From assembly GCA_910584585.1 (NCBI GenBank), contig CAJUBP010000041.1:1-46139 (forward strand): 46,139 bases of DNA, read 5' to 3'. A program made the translations under genes and the position numbers. The notes below the pieces were generated by a model that worked only from the letters and a program-made list of their open reading frames with translations, did no database searches and was not told the DNA's origin. Positions 16,919 to 25,329 of the stretch are shown in pieces. The stretch is from an uncultured Lachnospiraceae bacterium. Its GTDB lineage: Bacteria > Bacillota > Clostridia > Lachnospirales > Lachnospiraceae. Each line of letters begins with the position of its first letter. The stretch's first letter is position 1.

Positions 16919-18310
16919 ATGAAGAAAAGTTTTTGGAGAAAGTACATAGGGGATAAGGCGTTTTACCGGATGGTGCTTCTGATCGTAGTTCCCATTATCA
17001 TTCAGAACGGTATCACGAATTTTGTCAGCCTGCTGGATAATATTATGGTGGGACAGGTGGGCACAGAGCAGATGAGCGGCGTCGCCATTGTGAACCAGTT
17101 TATGACGGTATTTAATATCTGCATTTTCGGCGGCGTTTCCAGCGCCGGAATTTTTACGGCCCAATATTACGGGCAGGGAAGCCATGAAGGCGTCCGCAAT
17201 ACCTTTCGGTTTAAATTTATCGTATGCATTTTTATGACAATAGCGGCGATTGCGCTGTTTTTGACAGCCGGGGAAAGTCTGATTATGCTGTATCTTCACG
17301 AAGGGGCCGAGAGCGGGGATATTGTGAAGACACTGGAGTACGGAAAAGAATATTTGGCTGTGATTATTTTTGGAATCGTGCCCTATGCCATATCCCAGAC
17401 TTATGCCAGCACCCTGCGCGAAACAGGAGAAACCGTGCTGCCCATGAAAGCGGGAATTATTGCGGTCATGGTGAATCTTGCGGGAAATTATCTGCTGATT
17501 TTCGGAAAATTCGGATTTCCGGCATTGGGGGCAGTGGGGGCGGCCATAGCTACAGATATTGCCCGGGTGGTGGAATGCCTGATTCTGGTTGTCTGGACCT
17601 ATGGACACAGGAAGGAGCATCCCTTTATTGAAGGGGCTTTCCGGACCATGCGGATTCCGGGGGATTTGACGGCAAATATTATAAAGAAGGGCATTCCCAT
17701 TATGCTCAATGAGATTGCATGGTCTACCGGACAGGCGTTTTTGCTGCAGTGCTATTCTGTCAGGGGATTGTCTGTGGTGGCGGCCCTTAATATATCCAGC
17801 ACCGTGTCCAATCTGTTTAATGTGGTATTTCTGTCTATCGGAGGGGCCATTGCAATTATTGTGGGGCAGCTGCTGGGGGCAGGCAAAATGGAGGAAGCGA
17901 AGGATACCGATCGGAAGCTTTTGTTTTTTACCGTCTCCACCTGTCTCGTATGCGGAAGCCTGCTGGCCGCGATTTCGCCCTTCTTCCCGCTGATTTACAA
18001 TACTTCCGGGGAAGTGCAGTCTTATGCCACCAGATTTATTCTGATTGCCGCTGTATGCATGCCGTTGTACGCGTTTATGCACGGCTGCTATTTTACTCTC
18101 CGTTCCGGCGGGAAAACATGGATTACCGTGCTGTTCGACAGTGTATATGTGTGGCTTGTGGACATACCTTTGGCTTATGTATTGGCCAATTTTACGGGAC
18201 TTCCCATTGTGCTGGTATATCTGAGCTGCCAGCTGATTGAGACATTAAAGTGTATCCTTGGCTATGTTCTGGTAAAGAAAGGAATCTGGCTGCAGAATAT
18301 TGTAAGCTGA
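16919..18310 (+). CDS. MATE family efflux transporter
   Basis: A 463-residue inner-membrane protein with about twelve hydrophobic segments and the two-fold MatE architecture. Early landmarks are NGITNFVSLLDNIMVGQVGT and, in the second half, IGGAIAIIVGQLLGAG, both typical of the family. MATE proteins export cationic drugs, dyes or metabolites in exchange for Na+ or H+; the substrate cannot be told from sequence. AGGAAGG lies eight bases before ATG. The following PF06541 gene begins 30 bases after the stop, so the two may be co-transcribed. Confidence 0.93.
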   Translation: MKKSFWRKYIGDKAFYRMVLLIVVPIIIQNGITNFVSLLDNIMVGQVGTEQMSGVAIVNQFMTVFNICIFGGVSSAGIFTAQYYGQGSHEGVRNTFRFKFIVCIFMTIAAIALFLTAGESLIMLYLHEGAESGDIVKTLEYGKEYLAVIIFGIVPYAISQTYASTLRETGETVLPMKAGIIAVMVNLAGNYLLIFGKFGFPALGAVGAAIATDIARVVECLILVVWTYGHRKEHPFIEGAFRTMRIPGDLTANIIKKGIPIMLNEIAWSTGQAFLLQCYSVRGLSVVAALNISSTVSNLFNVVFLSIGGAIAIIVGQLLGAGKMEEAKDTDRKLLFFTVSTCLVCGSLLAAISPFFPLIYNTSGEVQSYATRFILIAAVCMPLYAFMHGCYFTLRSGGKTWITVLFDSVYVWLVDIPLAYVLANFTGLPIVLVYLSCQLIETLKCILGYVLVKKGIWLQNIVS

Positions 18311-18340
18311 TTTGTGCTAATATTATGAAAAGGGAGCGTT

Positions 18341-19666
18341 ATGGTATATACAAGTTATGATCTGCTGTTCCTGTTTTTTATCTACAGTTTTCTGGGCTGG
18401 TGCCTGGAGGTAATCTACGCGGCGGCAGGAAGAAAGGAATTTGTCAACCGGGGATTCTTAAATGGGATGCTGTGCCCGGTGTACGGCTTCTCGGCCGTAT
18501 TTATGGTAATCTTTATGGATCCTTTGCGGGAGGAATGGTTTTACCTCTTTTTGGGCTGTATGATTGTGGGAACGGTAACGGAGCTTTTGACAGGATTGCT
18601 TCTGGAAAAAGTTTTTCACTTAAAGCTCTGGGATTATTCCGGAAGAAAATTTCAGGCAGGCGGTTATATCTGTCTGGCTACCGCCCTTGTCTGGGGCGCA
18701 ATGGGAATTCTTACCATTAAGTTTATCAATCCTGTCTTGGTAACCATGCTGGAAAGCATTCCTTATCTTCCGGGGCTGGCAGTTCTGGTTGTTCTCTGTC
18801 TGATTCTGGTGGTGGATATTATGATGACAGCCGGGGCGCTGTTTCACATTAAGAATCAGAACCAGGCAATGTCAGAGATTGCAGAGGGTCTGAATCAGGC
18901 CTCCCGTTCTCTGCAGACGGCGATTACGGGAATGGTAAACCGGCGTATGAACCGGGCTTTTCCAAGCCTGGAGAAAAAGACAGCAGAGACAGAGGAAGAA
19001 CGGCAGGAGCTGATCCGGCAGAAAGAGATTTTTGCTTACGGGTGCAGCTTTCACAAGATAGTCTGGATTTTTTTCCTGGGAGCTTTTCTGGGGGATTTGA
19101 CGGAAACAGTGTTCTGCCGTGTCAGAATGGGTTACTGGATGAGCAGAAGCAGCGTGGTTTACGGAAACTTCAGCCTGGTGTGGGGCATCGGCGTGGCCGG
19201 GGCGACGATATTACTGTACCGTTACCGGAACCGGGAGGATCGCTACATTTTTGCGGCGGGAACCCTTTTGGGCGGAGCCTATGAATATATCTGCAGCGTT
19301 TTCACAGAGATTGCCTTCGGCACAGTGTTCTGGGATTACAGCGCAATCCCCTTTAACCTGGGCGGAAGAATCAACCTTTTGTACTGCTTTTTCTGGGGAA
19401 TCGCGGCCTGGGTGTGGATCAAGCGTCTGTATCCCCTGCTGTCAGGCTGGATTGAAAAGATTCCAAAGAAGCCGGGAAAAATACTGACCTATCTTTTTCT
19501 GATATTTATGACCTGCAATATAGCCATCTCTTCCCTTGCTCTGACACGCTACAGCGAACGGGCCCAGGGAATCAAAGCGGAAAATGAAGTGGCAGCCTGG
19601 ATAGATCAGGAATTCCCTGATGCCCGGATGGAACAGATCTACCCCAAAGCAAAAATGATACAATAA
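18341..19666 (+). CDS. PF06541-type membrane protein (putative ABC permease)
   Basis: A 441-residue membrane protein. Two related halves, each with several spans, carry the same signature: FLGWCLEVIY at the N-terminus and FLGDLTETVFC in the middle. This pattern is that of the family annotated as putative ABC transporter permease (PF06541, CmpB). A charged segment (about residues 190-225) separates the halves, and a short helix-rich tail ends the protein. No ABC ATPase gene adjoins it, so the transporter label should be taken as nominal. AAAGGGAG stands six bases before the ATG. Its role is unknown. Confidence 0.75.
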   Translation: MVYTSYDLLFLFFIYSFLGWCLEVIYAAAGRKEFVNRGFLNGMLCPVYGFSAVFMVIFMDPLREEWFYLFLGCMIVGTVTELLTGLLLEKVFHLKLWDYSGRKFQAGGYICLATALVWGAMGILTIKFINPVLVTMLESIPYLPGLAVLVVLCLILVVDIMMTAGALFHIKNQNQAMSEIAEGLNQASRSLQTAITGMVNRRMNRAFPSLEKKTAETEEERQELIRQKEIFAYGCSFHKIVWIFFLGAFLGDLTETVFCRVRMGYWMSRSSVVYGNFSLVWGIGVAGATILLYRYRNREDRYIFAAGTLLGGAYEYICSVFTEIAFGTVFWDYSAIPFNLGGRINLLYCFFWGIAAWVWIKRLYPLLSGWIEKIPKKPGKILTYLFLIFMTCNIAISSLALTRYSERAQGIKAENEVAAWIDQEFPDARMEQIYPKAKMIQ

Positions 19667-19800
19667 GAAAAATAAAGAGTGGTTTCAGTAATCCAGAGCG
19701 TTTTTCGATACACAGGAAGCGCAATCCGGCAGTGGCCTCCGTTTCCAAATATAAAAGGTTAGCTCATATTATTGAAAATCACAGAAAGGAATCCGAAGAA

Positions 19801-20649
19801 TTGGAAACAAAAGCATATTTGAAGCAGAAAAAAAGAGTAGTGGTAAAAATCGGTTCAGCCGCTTTGCACCATGAAGCCACAGGCAGGCTGAATCTGGGAA
19901 AAGTGGAGCGCCTGGTGCGGGAACTGTGCGATATCCGCAATCGGGGGATGGATGTCTGCCTGGTAAGCTCCGGCGCCATTGCGGTGGGCCGGCAGGCAAT
20001 CGGCTTGAAAGAGCGCCCCGCTGATATTTCCACCAAGCAGGCGTGCGCGGCAGTGGGCCAGGCCCGGCTTATGATGATTTATCAGAAAATGTTTTCTGAA
20101 TACCATCAGACGACTGGGCAGATTCTTATGACGAAAGGAACCATGCTTGACAATGTTTCCCGGAAAAACGCGCAGAATACTTTTGAGGAATTATTCCGGC
20201 TTGGGATTATCCCCATTGTAAATGAGAACGACACCATATCCACATACGAAATGCAGTTTGGGGACAATGATACCTTGTCTGCCCTGGTAGCCTCGCTGGT
20301 GGGGGCGGATTTGCTGATTCTCTTGTCGGACATTGACGGTCTGTTTACAGACGATCCCCACGAAAATCCGGATGCGGAGCTTATCCGGGTGGTAGACAGT
20401 CTGGATGAGGATATTATTTCTATGGCAAAGGGAACTACAGGAAGCGACGTGGGAACCGGCGGGATGGAGACAAAGCTGACGGCGGCCAGGATTGCAACCC
20501 TTTCCGGTGCGGATATGATTATTGCCAATGGGAAAGATGTCAATATCCTCCATGAGATTTTCCAAGGAGAATTTGTGGGGACGCTGTTTTTGGAACACCG
20601 GGATGAGGATTTCTATATTGCGGATTTTATAGAAAAGAGCCTGGAGTAA
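19801..20649 (+). CDS. proB: Glutamate 5-kinase, kinase domain only
   Basis: First enzyme of proline synthesis: ATP-dependent phosphorylation of glutamate to gamma-glutamyl phosphate. The amino-acid-kinase fold is clear: VVVKIGSAAL at the start, LVSSGAIAVG, the substrate loop IVNENDTIST, ILLSDIDGLFTDDP, and the ATP-site motif GTGGMETKL. At about 282 residues it lacks the PUA domain of longer ProB proteins, as in many Clostridia. The start is taken as TTG at 19801, which gives 12 residues before VVVKIG and follows AGAAAGGA; an in-frame GTG at 19732 would add 23 residues with no good ribosome site. Feedback inhibition by proline is usual for the family. A 37-base segment covering its stop codon is repeated downstream. 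Confidence 0.93.
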   Translation: METKAYLKQKKRVVVKIGSAALHHEATGRLNLGKVERLVRELCDIRNRGMDVCLVSSGAIAVGRQAIGLKERPADISTKQACAAVGQARLMMIYQKMFSEYHQTTGQILMTKGTMLDNVSRKNAQNTFEELFRLGIIPIVNENDTISTYEMQFGDNDTLSALVASLVGADLLILLSDIDGLFTDDPHENPDAELIRVVDSLDEDIISMAKGTTGSDVGTGGMETKLTAARIATLSGADMIIANGKDVNILHEIFQGEFVGTLFLEHRDEDFYIADFIEKSLE

Positions 20650-20744
20650 AAAGGCTGAGAGGTCTGGAGCATGAAAATCAACCAAAAACCTACATTAATT
20701 GTCTCCGTGGAGTAAAAAGGCTGAGAGGTCCGGAGCATGAAAAT
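20642..20744 (+). repeat. Pair of 37-bp direct repeats over the proB stop codon
   Basis: The segment 20642-20678, which includes the last codon and TAA of proB, recurs at 20708-20744 with one mismatch. A 29-base unrelated stretch separates the copies. Both carry GGAGTAAAAAGGCTGAGAGG. Confidence 0.9.
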
Positions 20745-20774
20745 AAGGGCTGTAAAAATAGGAAGGAGAACAGA

Positions 20775-20996
20775 ATGGATCAGAGCAAGATAGATAGAAT
20801 TAATGTGCTGGCCAGAAAATCCAAGGCGGAGGGCCTGACAGAAGAAGAAAGGAAAGAGCAGGAGCTCCTGCGGAAAGAGTATATTGCGAATATCAGAAGA
20901 AACCTGCGGGCGCAGCTTGACAGCATTGATGTGGTAAATCCTGACGGAACCACGGAAAATCTGGGGGAAAAATATGGAAACAAAGAGGCAAATTAG
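20775..20996 (+). CDS. DUF896 family protein (YnzC-like)
   Basis: A 73-residue cytoplasmic protein with the family's helical hairpin: KIDRINVLARKSKAEGLTEE, then EERKEQELLRKEYI and a conserved NIRRNLRAQLDSI segment. DUF896 proteins (B. subtilis YnzC, YneF-region relatives) are small and of uncertain role; in B. subtilis ynzC lies in an SOS-controlled operon. No LexA box was recognised here. GGAAGGAG precedes the ATG. Its last 23 bases overlap the start of the cyclo-ligase gene, so the two are translated together. Confidence 0.9.
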   Translation: MDQSKIDRINVLARKSKAEGLTEEERKEQELLRKEYIANIRRNLRAQLDSIDVVNPDGTTENLGEKYGNKEAN

Positions 20997-21573
20997 AGCC
21001 GCTCTGCCCAGGATACCGATGCAGGCAGAAAAGAAGCAGATCCGAGAGAAGTTAAAGCAGCGGAGAAACAGCCTGTCTCCTGCGCAGGCGCAGCAGCTTT
21101 CAGAAGAAATCTGCAGGAACATAGAGTCCCATCCCTGGTTTTTGCAGGCGGAAACGGTTTGCCTGTATTATCCTCTGGGAAAAGAAGTAAACCTTCTGCC
21201 GTTGGCAAAAAAGGCGTGGAGCATGGGGAAAAAAACTGCGTTTCCCAGGGTGGCAGGCAGGGAAATGCAGTTTTTTCAGGCGGATTCTCTTGCGGAATTT
21301 CAAGAGGGCAGTTTCCATGTGATGGAACCCGTAGGGAATGCGCAAATCTATCAGCGGGAGGCGTTGATTCTGGTGCCGGGCCTTGGCTTCGACAGCCAGT
21401 GTGCCCGCATTGGTTACGGCGGCGGTTATTATGACAGATACTTTGCCGCTTATCCCCACAGCCATAAGCTGGGCGCGGCCTTTGGGATTCAGCTTGTGGA
21501 AAACCTGTATCCCAAAGAGCATGATGTCAGGATGGATGGGGTAGTTACGGAGACAGGGGTCTATTGCAAATAA
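20974..21573 (+). CDS. 5-formyltetrahydrofolate cyclo-ligase
   Basis: A 199-residue enzyme that converts 5-formyl-THF to 5,10-methenyl-THF with ATP (EC 6.3.3.2), returning the storage folate to one-carbon metabolism. Family landmarks: an N-terminal KKQIREKLKQRR helix, the substrate stretch YYPLGKEVN, and the C-terminal PGLGFD...RIGYGGGYYDRY nucleotide-binding motif. The start overlaps the DUF896 gene by 23 bases and has TGGGGGA ahead of it; an in-frame ATG at 21019 is an alternative. The 3' end overlaps the convergent anti-sigma gene by 13 bases. Confidence 0.93.
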   Translation: METKRQIRAALPRIPMQAEKKQIREKLKQRRNSLSPAQAQQLSEEICRNIESHPWFLQAETVCLYYPLGKEVNLLPLAKKAWSMGKKTAFPRVAGREMQFFQADSLAEFQEGSFHVMEPVGNAQIYQREALILVPGLGFDSQCARIGYGGGYYDRYFAAYPHSHKLGAAFGIQLVENLYPKEHDVRMDGVVTETGVYCK

Positions 21574-22481
21574 CCGTCTTTTACAATAGCTTTCACCGTT
21601 TCAGTAGGAATTTCGAAGGTAACAATGCCCATATAACCTGGAGCCACTTCGTATTCATCGAACACGAGATTCAATTTGCCGGATGCGCTGATAAAGAAAT
21701 TAACAGAATCCGGCAGTTTCGTAAAATTCCATTCAGGAACGTCGCTGTCCAGCCAGTAAGTGATGTTTTCATCCTTTGCCATCTGGGCCTGCATCTGTTC
21801 CCTGATATTTTCTACAAGGGGAGTTTCATAGTCCGTCCCGTCCTGGAATAAATCTTTCAGCGCAATCATTTCGCCGGTCTGTTTGTCGATATGGTAAATT
21901 TTTTCCATCTGGGCAGTTCCTGCCATGGTAATGGTCTGATGGAACCGGATCGAGAATAATTTATCGCTGTCGGTGACCACTTCATAGTCTAAATCCACTG
22001 CCTGCACGCCTTCTCCCCCGGCGGCTTTCAGATCGGCTTCGTACGCGGCAATGATTTCATTGGTATAGGCTTTAATCTTGCCGTTGAGTTTTTGGGTGGA
22101 GTCTTCCATCAGATTTCCCTCGCTGTCTTTAATTTCCAGCTCTGGAATTTTAATATCGGCTTCCATCTCATTTTCCTGGCGTTCGTATTCCCGGAAAGTC
22201 ACCACTTTCACGATAGCGCCCAGAATGGGAATCTGTTCCATGGCATAGGCAATGGAGGCGCTGGAGTTGGCAAGGATCGCAAGAAGCAGCATGGCGGCGG
22301 CTGCGGAGACAGCCCCTCTGGCGAGCCAGAACGTAAAGGAAGAGGATGGCTTCTTAGAGGAAGTGTCATTGGCCAGATCGGTTCTGGCTTTTGCGATGGA
22401 AAGTTCCACTTGCTGTTTCAATGTTTCAGGGATGGGGATGTTCTGATAATCTTGTTTTATCTGATCTAAATTATGATTCAT
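21561..22481 (-). CDS. RsiV-like anti-sigma factor (DUF3298)
   Basis: A 306-residue single-pass membrane protein. A short cytoplasmic part (residues 1-48) would hold the sigma factor, a hydrophobic span lies at about 50-75, and an outer domain follows with a DUF3298-type C-terminus (IDKQTGEMIALKDLFQDG, then DEYEVAPGYMGIVTFEIP). In B. subtilis RsiV the outer domain binds lysozyme and is then cleaved, freeing SigV. Whether this protein senses lysozyme is inference from the family. Its start overlaps the sigma gene by 11 bases and its end overlaps the cyclo-ligase gene on the other strand. Confidence 0.88.
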   Translation of the reverse strand: MNHNLDQIKQDYQNIPIPETLKQQVELSIAKARTDLANDTSSKKPSSSFTFWLARGAVSAAAAMLLLAILANSSASIAYAMEQIPILGAIVKVVTFREYERQENEMEADIKIPELEIKDSEGNLMEDSTQKLNGKIKAYTNEIIAAYEADLKAAGGEGVQAVDLDYEVVTDSDKLFSIRFHQTITMAGTAQMEKIYHIDKQTGEMIALKDLFQDGTDYETPLVENIREQMQAQMAKDENITYWLDSDVPEWNFTKLPDSVNFFISASGKLNLVFDEYEVAPGYMGIVTFEIPTETVKAIVKDGYLQ

Positions 22482-22965
22482 GGCAGAGTTCTCCTTCCGT
22501 TAATTTGACTCTCAGTTTTCCTAGGCTGCGGTATAAGATGCTTTTGGTGGTATTGAGGTTTTCCTCCAATACATCCGCAATCTCCTGAAGCTTCCGATCT
22601 TCGAAATAGCGGAGCACAATGACGGCCCGTTCCTTTTCGTTCAGAATATCTAAGGCGTCAATGGTGTCGAAATCCAGGTAAATGTCTTCCTTTCCCCGCT
22701 CCGGCGGTTCCCCGCAAAAAATTTCTTTTTGATTTCGGCGCAGAAGCTCCAGAGAAGTGTTGATTACAATGCGCCAAAGCCAGGTTTTGATAAAGGCGGC
22801 ATTTTTGACAGAACTGGAATTTTTAATGGCCCGATAGGAACTTTCCTGTACGATGTCCATGGCGTCGGCTTCATTTTTTACATAGGTAAATGCCAGACGG
22901 TAGAGGGAATCGTAAGAGGTTAGAAGTTCCTGTTCTACCAGCTGCTGCATCTTTTGTGCATTCAT
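22471..22965 (-). CDS. ECF sigma factor (SigV-like)
   Basis: A 164-residue sigma-70 family factor with only regions 2 and 4. Region 2 carries YRLAFTYVKNEADAMDIVQE (residues about 21-40) and the WLWRIVINTSLELLRR end. Region 4 carries LNEKERAVIVLRYFEDRKLQEIADVL with its helix-turn-helix. It is co-transcribed with the RsiV-like anti-sigma gene (11-base overlap). A GAAAC/CATC promoter of its own class lies upstream, suggesting self-activation. AAAGGAG precedes the ATG. In B. subtilis the matching pair controls resistance to lysozyme. Confidence 0.93.
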   Translation of the reverse strand: MNAQKMQQLVEQELLTSYDSLYRLAFTYVKNEADAMDIVQESSYRAIKNSSSVKNAAFIKTWLWRIVINTSLELLRRNQKEIFCGEPPERGKEDIYLDFDTIDALDILNEKERAVIVLRYFEDRKLQEIADVLEENLNTTKSILYRSLGKLRVKLTEGELCHES

Positions 22966-22992
22966 TTTAAATCTCCTTTCCGGTTACTGTTT

Positions 22993-23022
22993 ATTAGATG
23001 AAAGGGCAGAGGAAAAAGTTTC
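22993..23022 (-). promoter_or_regulatory. Candidate ECF-type autoregulatory promoter
   Basis: On the minus strand GAAAC (23022-23018) is followed after 17 bases by CATCTAAT (23000-22993), 28 bases before the sigma-factor ATG. The layout matches ECF promoters (GAAAC, 16-17 bases, CGTC), with A for G in the -10 box. Confidence 0.6.
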
Positions 23023-23167
23023 AATTATAATATGGATTATGGAAAATGGAATGGATGGGTTTGCCATGTACAATTAGCAGTACAATTCACACCCAGATAT
23101 AATAAAAGCATTATAAAATCTGGCATGGGCATGAATTATAACATTTTCAATGAGGAAAAACAATAAA

Positions 23168-23196
23168 TTGATTTTGCGGACAAAATCGTTTATAAT
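23168..23196 (+). promoter_or_regulatory. Promoter of proA
   Basis: TTGATT (23168-23173), a 17-base spacer and TATAAT (23191-23196), 34 bases before the chosen proA start. Upstream, GTACAATT occurs twice in quick succession (near 23068 and 23080), a possible operator. Confidence 0.75.
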
Positions 23197-23229
23197 TTGA
23201 ACGGGAATATACGACATGGAGGAATGACT

Positions 23230-24480
23230 ATGAACCTTACCTTAGAACAGATTGGTGAAAACGCCAAAAAGGCAGAGGTAACCTTGCGCACTCTGTCTGC
23301 CAATCAAAAAAATAAAGTGCTGACTACTTCAGCGGATTATTTGATGGCGAATATGAAGATGATCTTAGAGGCCAACCATACGGATGTGGAGTATGCCAGG
23401 GAAAACGGCATGGCTCCCGCCTTGGTAGATCGGCTGCTTCTGACAGAGGCCAGGATTGCTCAGATGGCGGAAGGGCTCAGGCAGATTGCGGGATTAGAGG
23501 ATCCCATCGGAGAAGTATTGTCTATGAAGCAGCGTCCCAATGGGCTTTTGATCGGACAAAAGAGGGTGCCTTTGGGGGTGATCGGCATCATCTATGAGTC
23601 CCGGCCCAACGTGACGGCAGACGCCTTCGGCCTGTGCTTCAAGGCCGGAAATGTGGTGATTCTCCGGGGCGGCAGAGACGCCATCCATTCCAACAATGCC
23701 ATCACCATGACTCTGCAGGAAGCCCTGGCCAGGTGTGAATTGCCTTCGGACGCAATCCAGTTGATTACAGATACCAGCCATGAGACTGCGGCAGAATTCA
23801 TGAAGCTGAACAAGTACGTGGATGTGCTGATTCCGCGGGGCGGCGCAGGGCTGATCCGCGCCGTGGTAGAGCAGGCCACTGTGCCTGTCATTGAGACAGG
23901 AACCGGCAACTGCCATATTTATGTGGATGAAAGCGCGGATCTTGCCATGGCCCTGGACATTATTTTCAATGCGAAAACCCAGAGAATCGGCGTCTGCAAC
24001 GCCTGCGAATCTCTGGTAGTTCATGAAGAAGTAAAAGACGAGCTGCTTCCCCTTCTGGCAAAACGTCTGTCAGAAAAACAGGTGGAACTTCGGGGAGACG
24101 AAGAGAGCCGCAAGGCCTGCTCCGAGATCCTGCCCGCTTCGGAAGAGGACTGGGGCAGAGAATATCTGGACTATATTCTTTCTATTAAAACAGTATCCTC
24201 TATTGAGGAAGCAATCGCCCACATCAACAAATACAATACCGGCCATTCCGAGGCCATTATCACCAGGGATTATGAGAATTCCAGGAAATTTCTGGATGAA
24301 ATTGACGCGGCGGCAGTGTATGTGAATGCTTCCACACGGTTTACCGACGGATTTGAGTTCGGGTTCGGAGGCGAAATCGGCATCAGTACCCAGAAGCTTC
24401 ACGCAAGAGGGCCTATGGGCTTAAAGGAACTGACAAGCACGAAATATATTATATACGGAAACGGTCAGGTCAGGCCGTAA
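23230..24480 (+). CDS. proA: Gamma-glutamyl phosphate reductase
   Basis: Second enzyme of proline synthesis: NADPH-dependent reduction of gamma-glutamyl phosphate to glutamate-5-semialdehyde. A 416-residue aldehyde-dehydrogenase-fold protein with GVIGIIYESRPNVTADAF, the nucleotide stretch GNVVILRGGRDAIHSN, LIPRGGAGLIRAV and ETGTGNCHIYVD. Cys256 in GVCNAC is the predicted nucleophile. The start at 23230 follows GGAGGAATGACT; an ATG two codons upstream is too close to the GGAGG, and a TTG at 23197 overlaps the promoter. It is not adjacent to proB: 2.6 kb and an opposing sigma operon lie between. Its last six codons begin a 37-bp tandem repeat. Confidence 0.96.
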   Translation: MNLTLEQIGENAKKAEVTLRTLSANQKNKVLTTSADYLMANMKMILEANHTDVEYARENGMAPALVDRLLLTEARIAQMAEGLRQIAGLEDPIGEVLSMKQRPNGLLIGQKRVPLGVIGIIYESRPNVTADAFGLCFKAGNVVILRGGRDAIHSNNAITMTLQEALARCELPSDAIQLITDTSHETAAEFMKLNKYVDVLIPRGGAGLIRAVVEQATVPVIETGTGNCHIYVDESADLAMALDIIFNAKTQRIGVCNACESLVVHEEVKDELLPLLAKRLSEKQVELRGDEESRKACSEILPASEEDWGREYLDYILSIKTVSSIEEAIAHINKYNTGHSEAIITRDYENSRKFLDEIDAAAVYVNASTRFTDGFEFGFGGEIGISTQKLHARGPMGLKELTSTKYIIYGNGQVRP

Positions 24481-24644
24481 AAGGAATAAAAAAGTAAACG
24501 GTCAGGTCAGGCCGTAAAGGGAATAAAAAAGTAAACGGCCAGGTCAGGCCGTAAAGAGAATGGAAAAGTAAACGATCAGGTCAGACTGTAAAGAAAAGAA
24601 AAAAGTAAACGGCCAGGTCAGACCGCAAAAAGAGGAGACAAAAG
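24460..24644 (+). repeat. Five tandem 37-bp units from the end of proA
   Basis: Units start at 24460, 24497, 24534, 24571 and 24608. The first holds the last codons and stop of proA (NGQVRP then TAA). The next copies repeat this tail and stop in shifting frames, and the fifth ends in the ribosome site of the GNAT gene. Each unit contains a short hairpin of the CGGCC-AGGTCA-GGCCG type. Confidence 0.95.
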
Positions 24645-24647
24645 AAC

Positions 24648-25181
24648 ATGGCAGCGACTATTGAAATACTGTCGGAATCTCAAATCAGCCGCCAATTATT
24701 CCGGCATTTTAACCGCCATCAGGAGGTGAAGCGCTGTTGGCGGAAGGAGGCGGGCAGCTGGAAATTGAGGGATATTTCCTTTGTGGAGGAATGGAAAGAG
24801 GCGGAGTATGAATTTCTGGTAAAATGCCTGAAAAATACCATACATACAAGAGGATTTGTGTTCGGATGCTTTGAGGAGGGGAAGCTGAAAGGATTCACCT
24901 CTGTGGAATCCAGACGTTTTGGATCGAAAGAGCAGTATGTGCAGCTTTCCTGCATTCATGTGTCCTGTGAATGCAGAGGGAAGGGATATGGAAAACGGCT
25001 GTTTGAACGGGCGATTCTTGCGGCAAGGAAGTTAGAGGCGGAAAAACTGTACATATCGGCCCATTCTTCTGAAGAAACCCAGGCGTTTTATCATGCCCTT
25101 GGGTGTGTGGAGGCGACGGAATATGATGAAAAACTGTATGCGGCAGAGCCTTGTGACTGTCAGTTGGAGTATGTGCTGTAA
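24648..25181 (+). CDS. GNAT family acetyltransferase
   Basis: A 177-residue protein with the GNAT fold: strands around FVFGCFEEGKLKGFTSVESR, then QLSCIHVSCECRGKGYGKRL, in which CRGKGYGK is the acetyl-CoA pyrophosphate-binding loop (Q/R-x-x-G-x-G/A), and a late YHALGCVEATEYDEKLY segment. The substrate is unknown. The gene lies directly behind the proA tandem repeats, the last of which supplies its AGAGGAGA ribosome site, so it is probably read from the proA promoter. A palindromic terminator-like structure follows. Confidence 0.88.
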   Translation: MAATIEILSESQISRQLFRHFNRHQEVKRCWRKEAGSWKLRDISFVEEWKEAEYEFLVKCLKNTIHTRGFVFGCFEEGKLKGFTSVESRRFGSKEQYVQLSCIHVSCECRGKGYGKRLFERAILAARKLEAEKLYISAHSSEETQAFYHALGCVEATEYDEKLYAAEPCDCQLEYVL

Positions 25182-25189
25182 TAAGGCGG

Positions 25190-25226
25190 AGCCCTGCGGC
25201 TGCCAATTGGCAGCCGCAAGGCTTTG
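25190..25226. terminator. Hairpin between convergent genes
   Basis: A perfect 24-bp palindrome (25195-25218, centre CCAATTGG), extended by four more pairs after one mismatch. It lies between the convergent GNAT and aldo/keto reductase genes. The T tract on the plus strand is short (CTTTGG), so terminator strength is uncertain. Confidence 0.55.
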
Positions 25227-25329
25227 GGAGACAGGAAAGCCGCCATACTTCGGCAGGCCCCTTTGCCCATTCAAGTTTCATCCTGCGTAATTTGTACATT
25301 TTATTTTGCGGCAGTTCCTAATATTTCAT

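Noticed and set aside
20613..21122. Minus-strand 169-codon frame with an internal duplication (TSQPFYS)
   Set aside because: It reads the 37-bp proB-end repeats and the DUF896 gene backwards; no ribosome site.
24460..24644. Leader peptides controlling the acetyltransferase gene
   Set aside because: The repeated NGQVRP-stop units lack starts and ribosome sites; they are copies of the proA tail.
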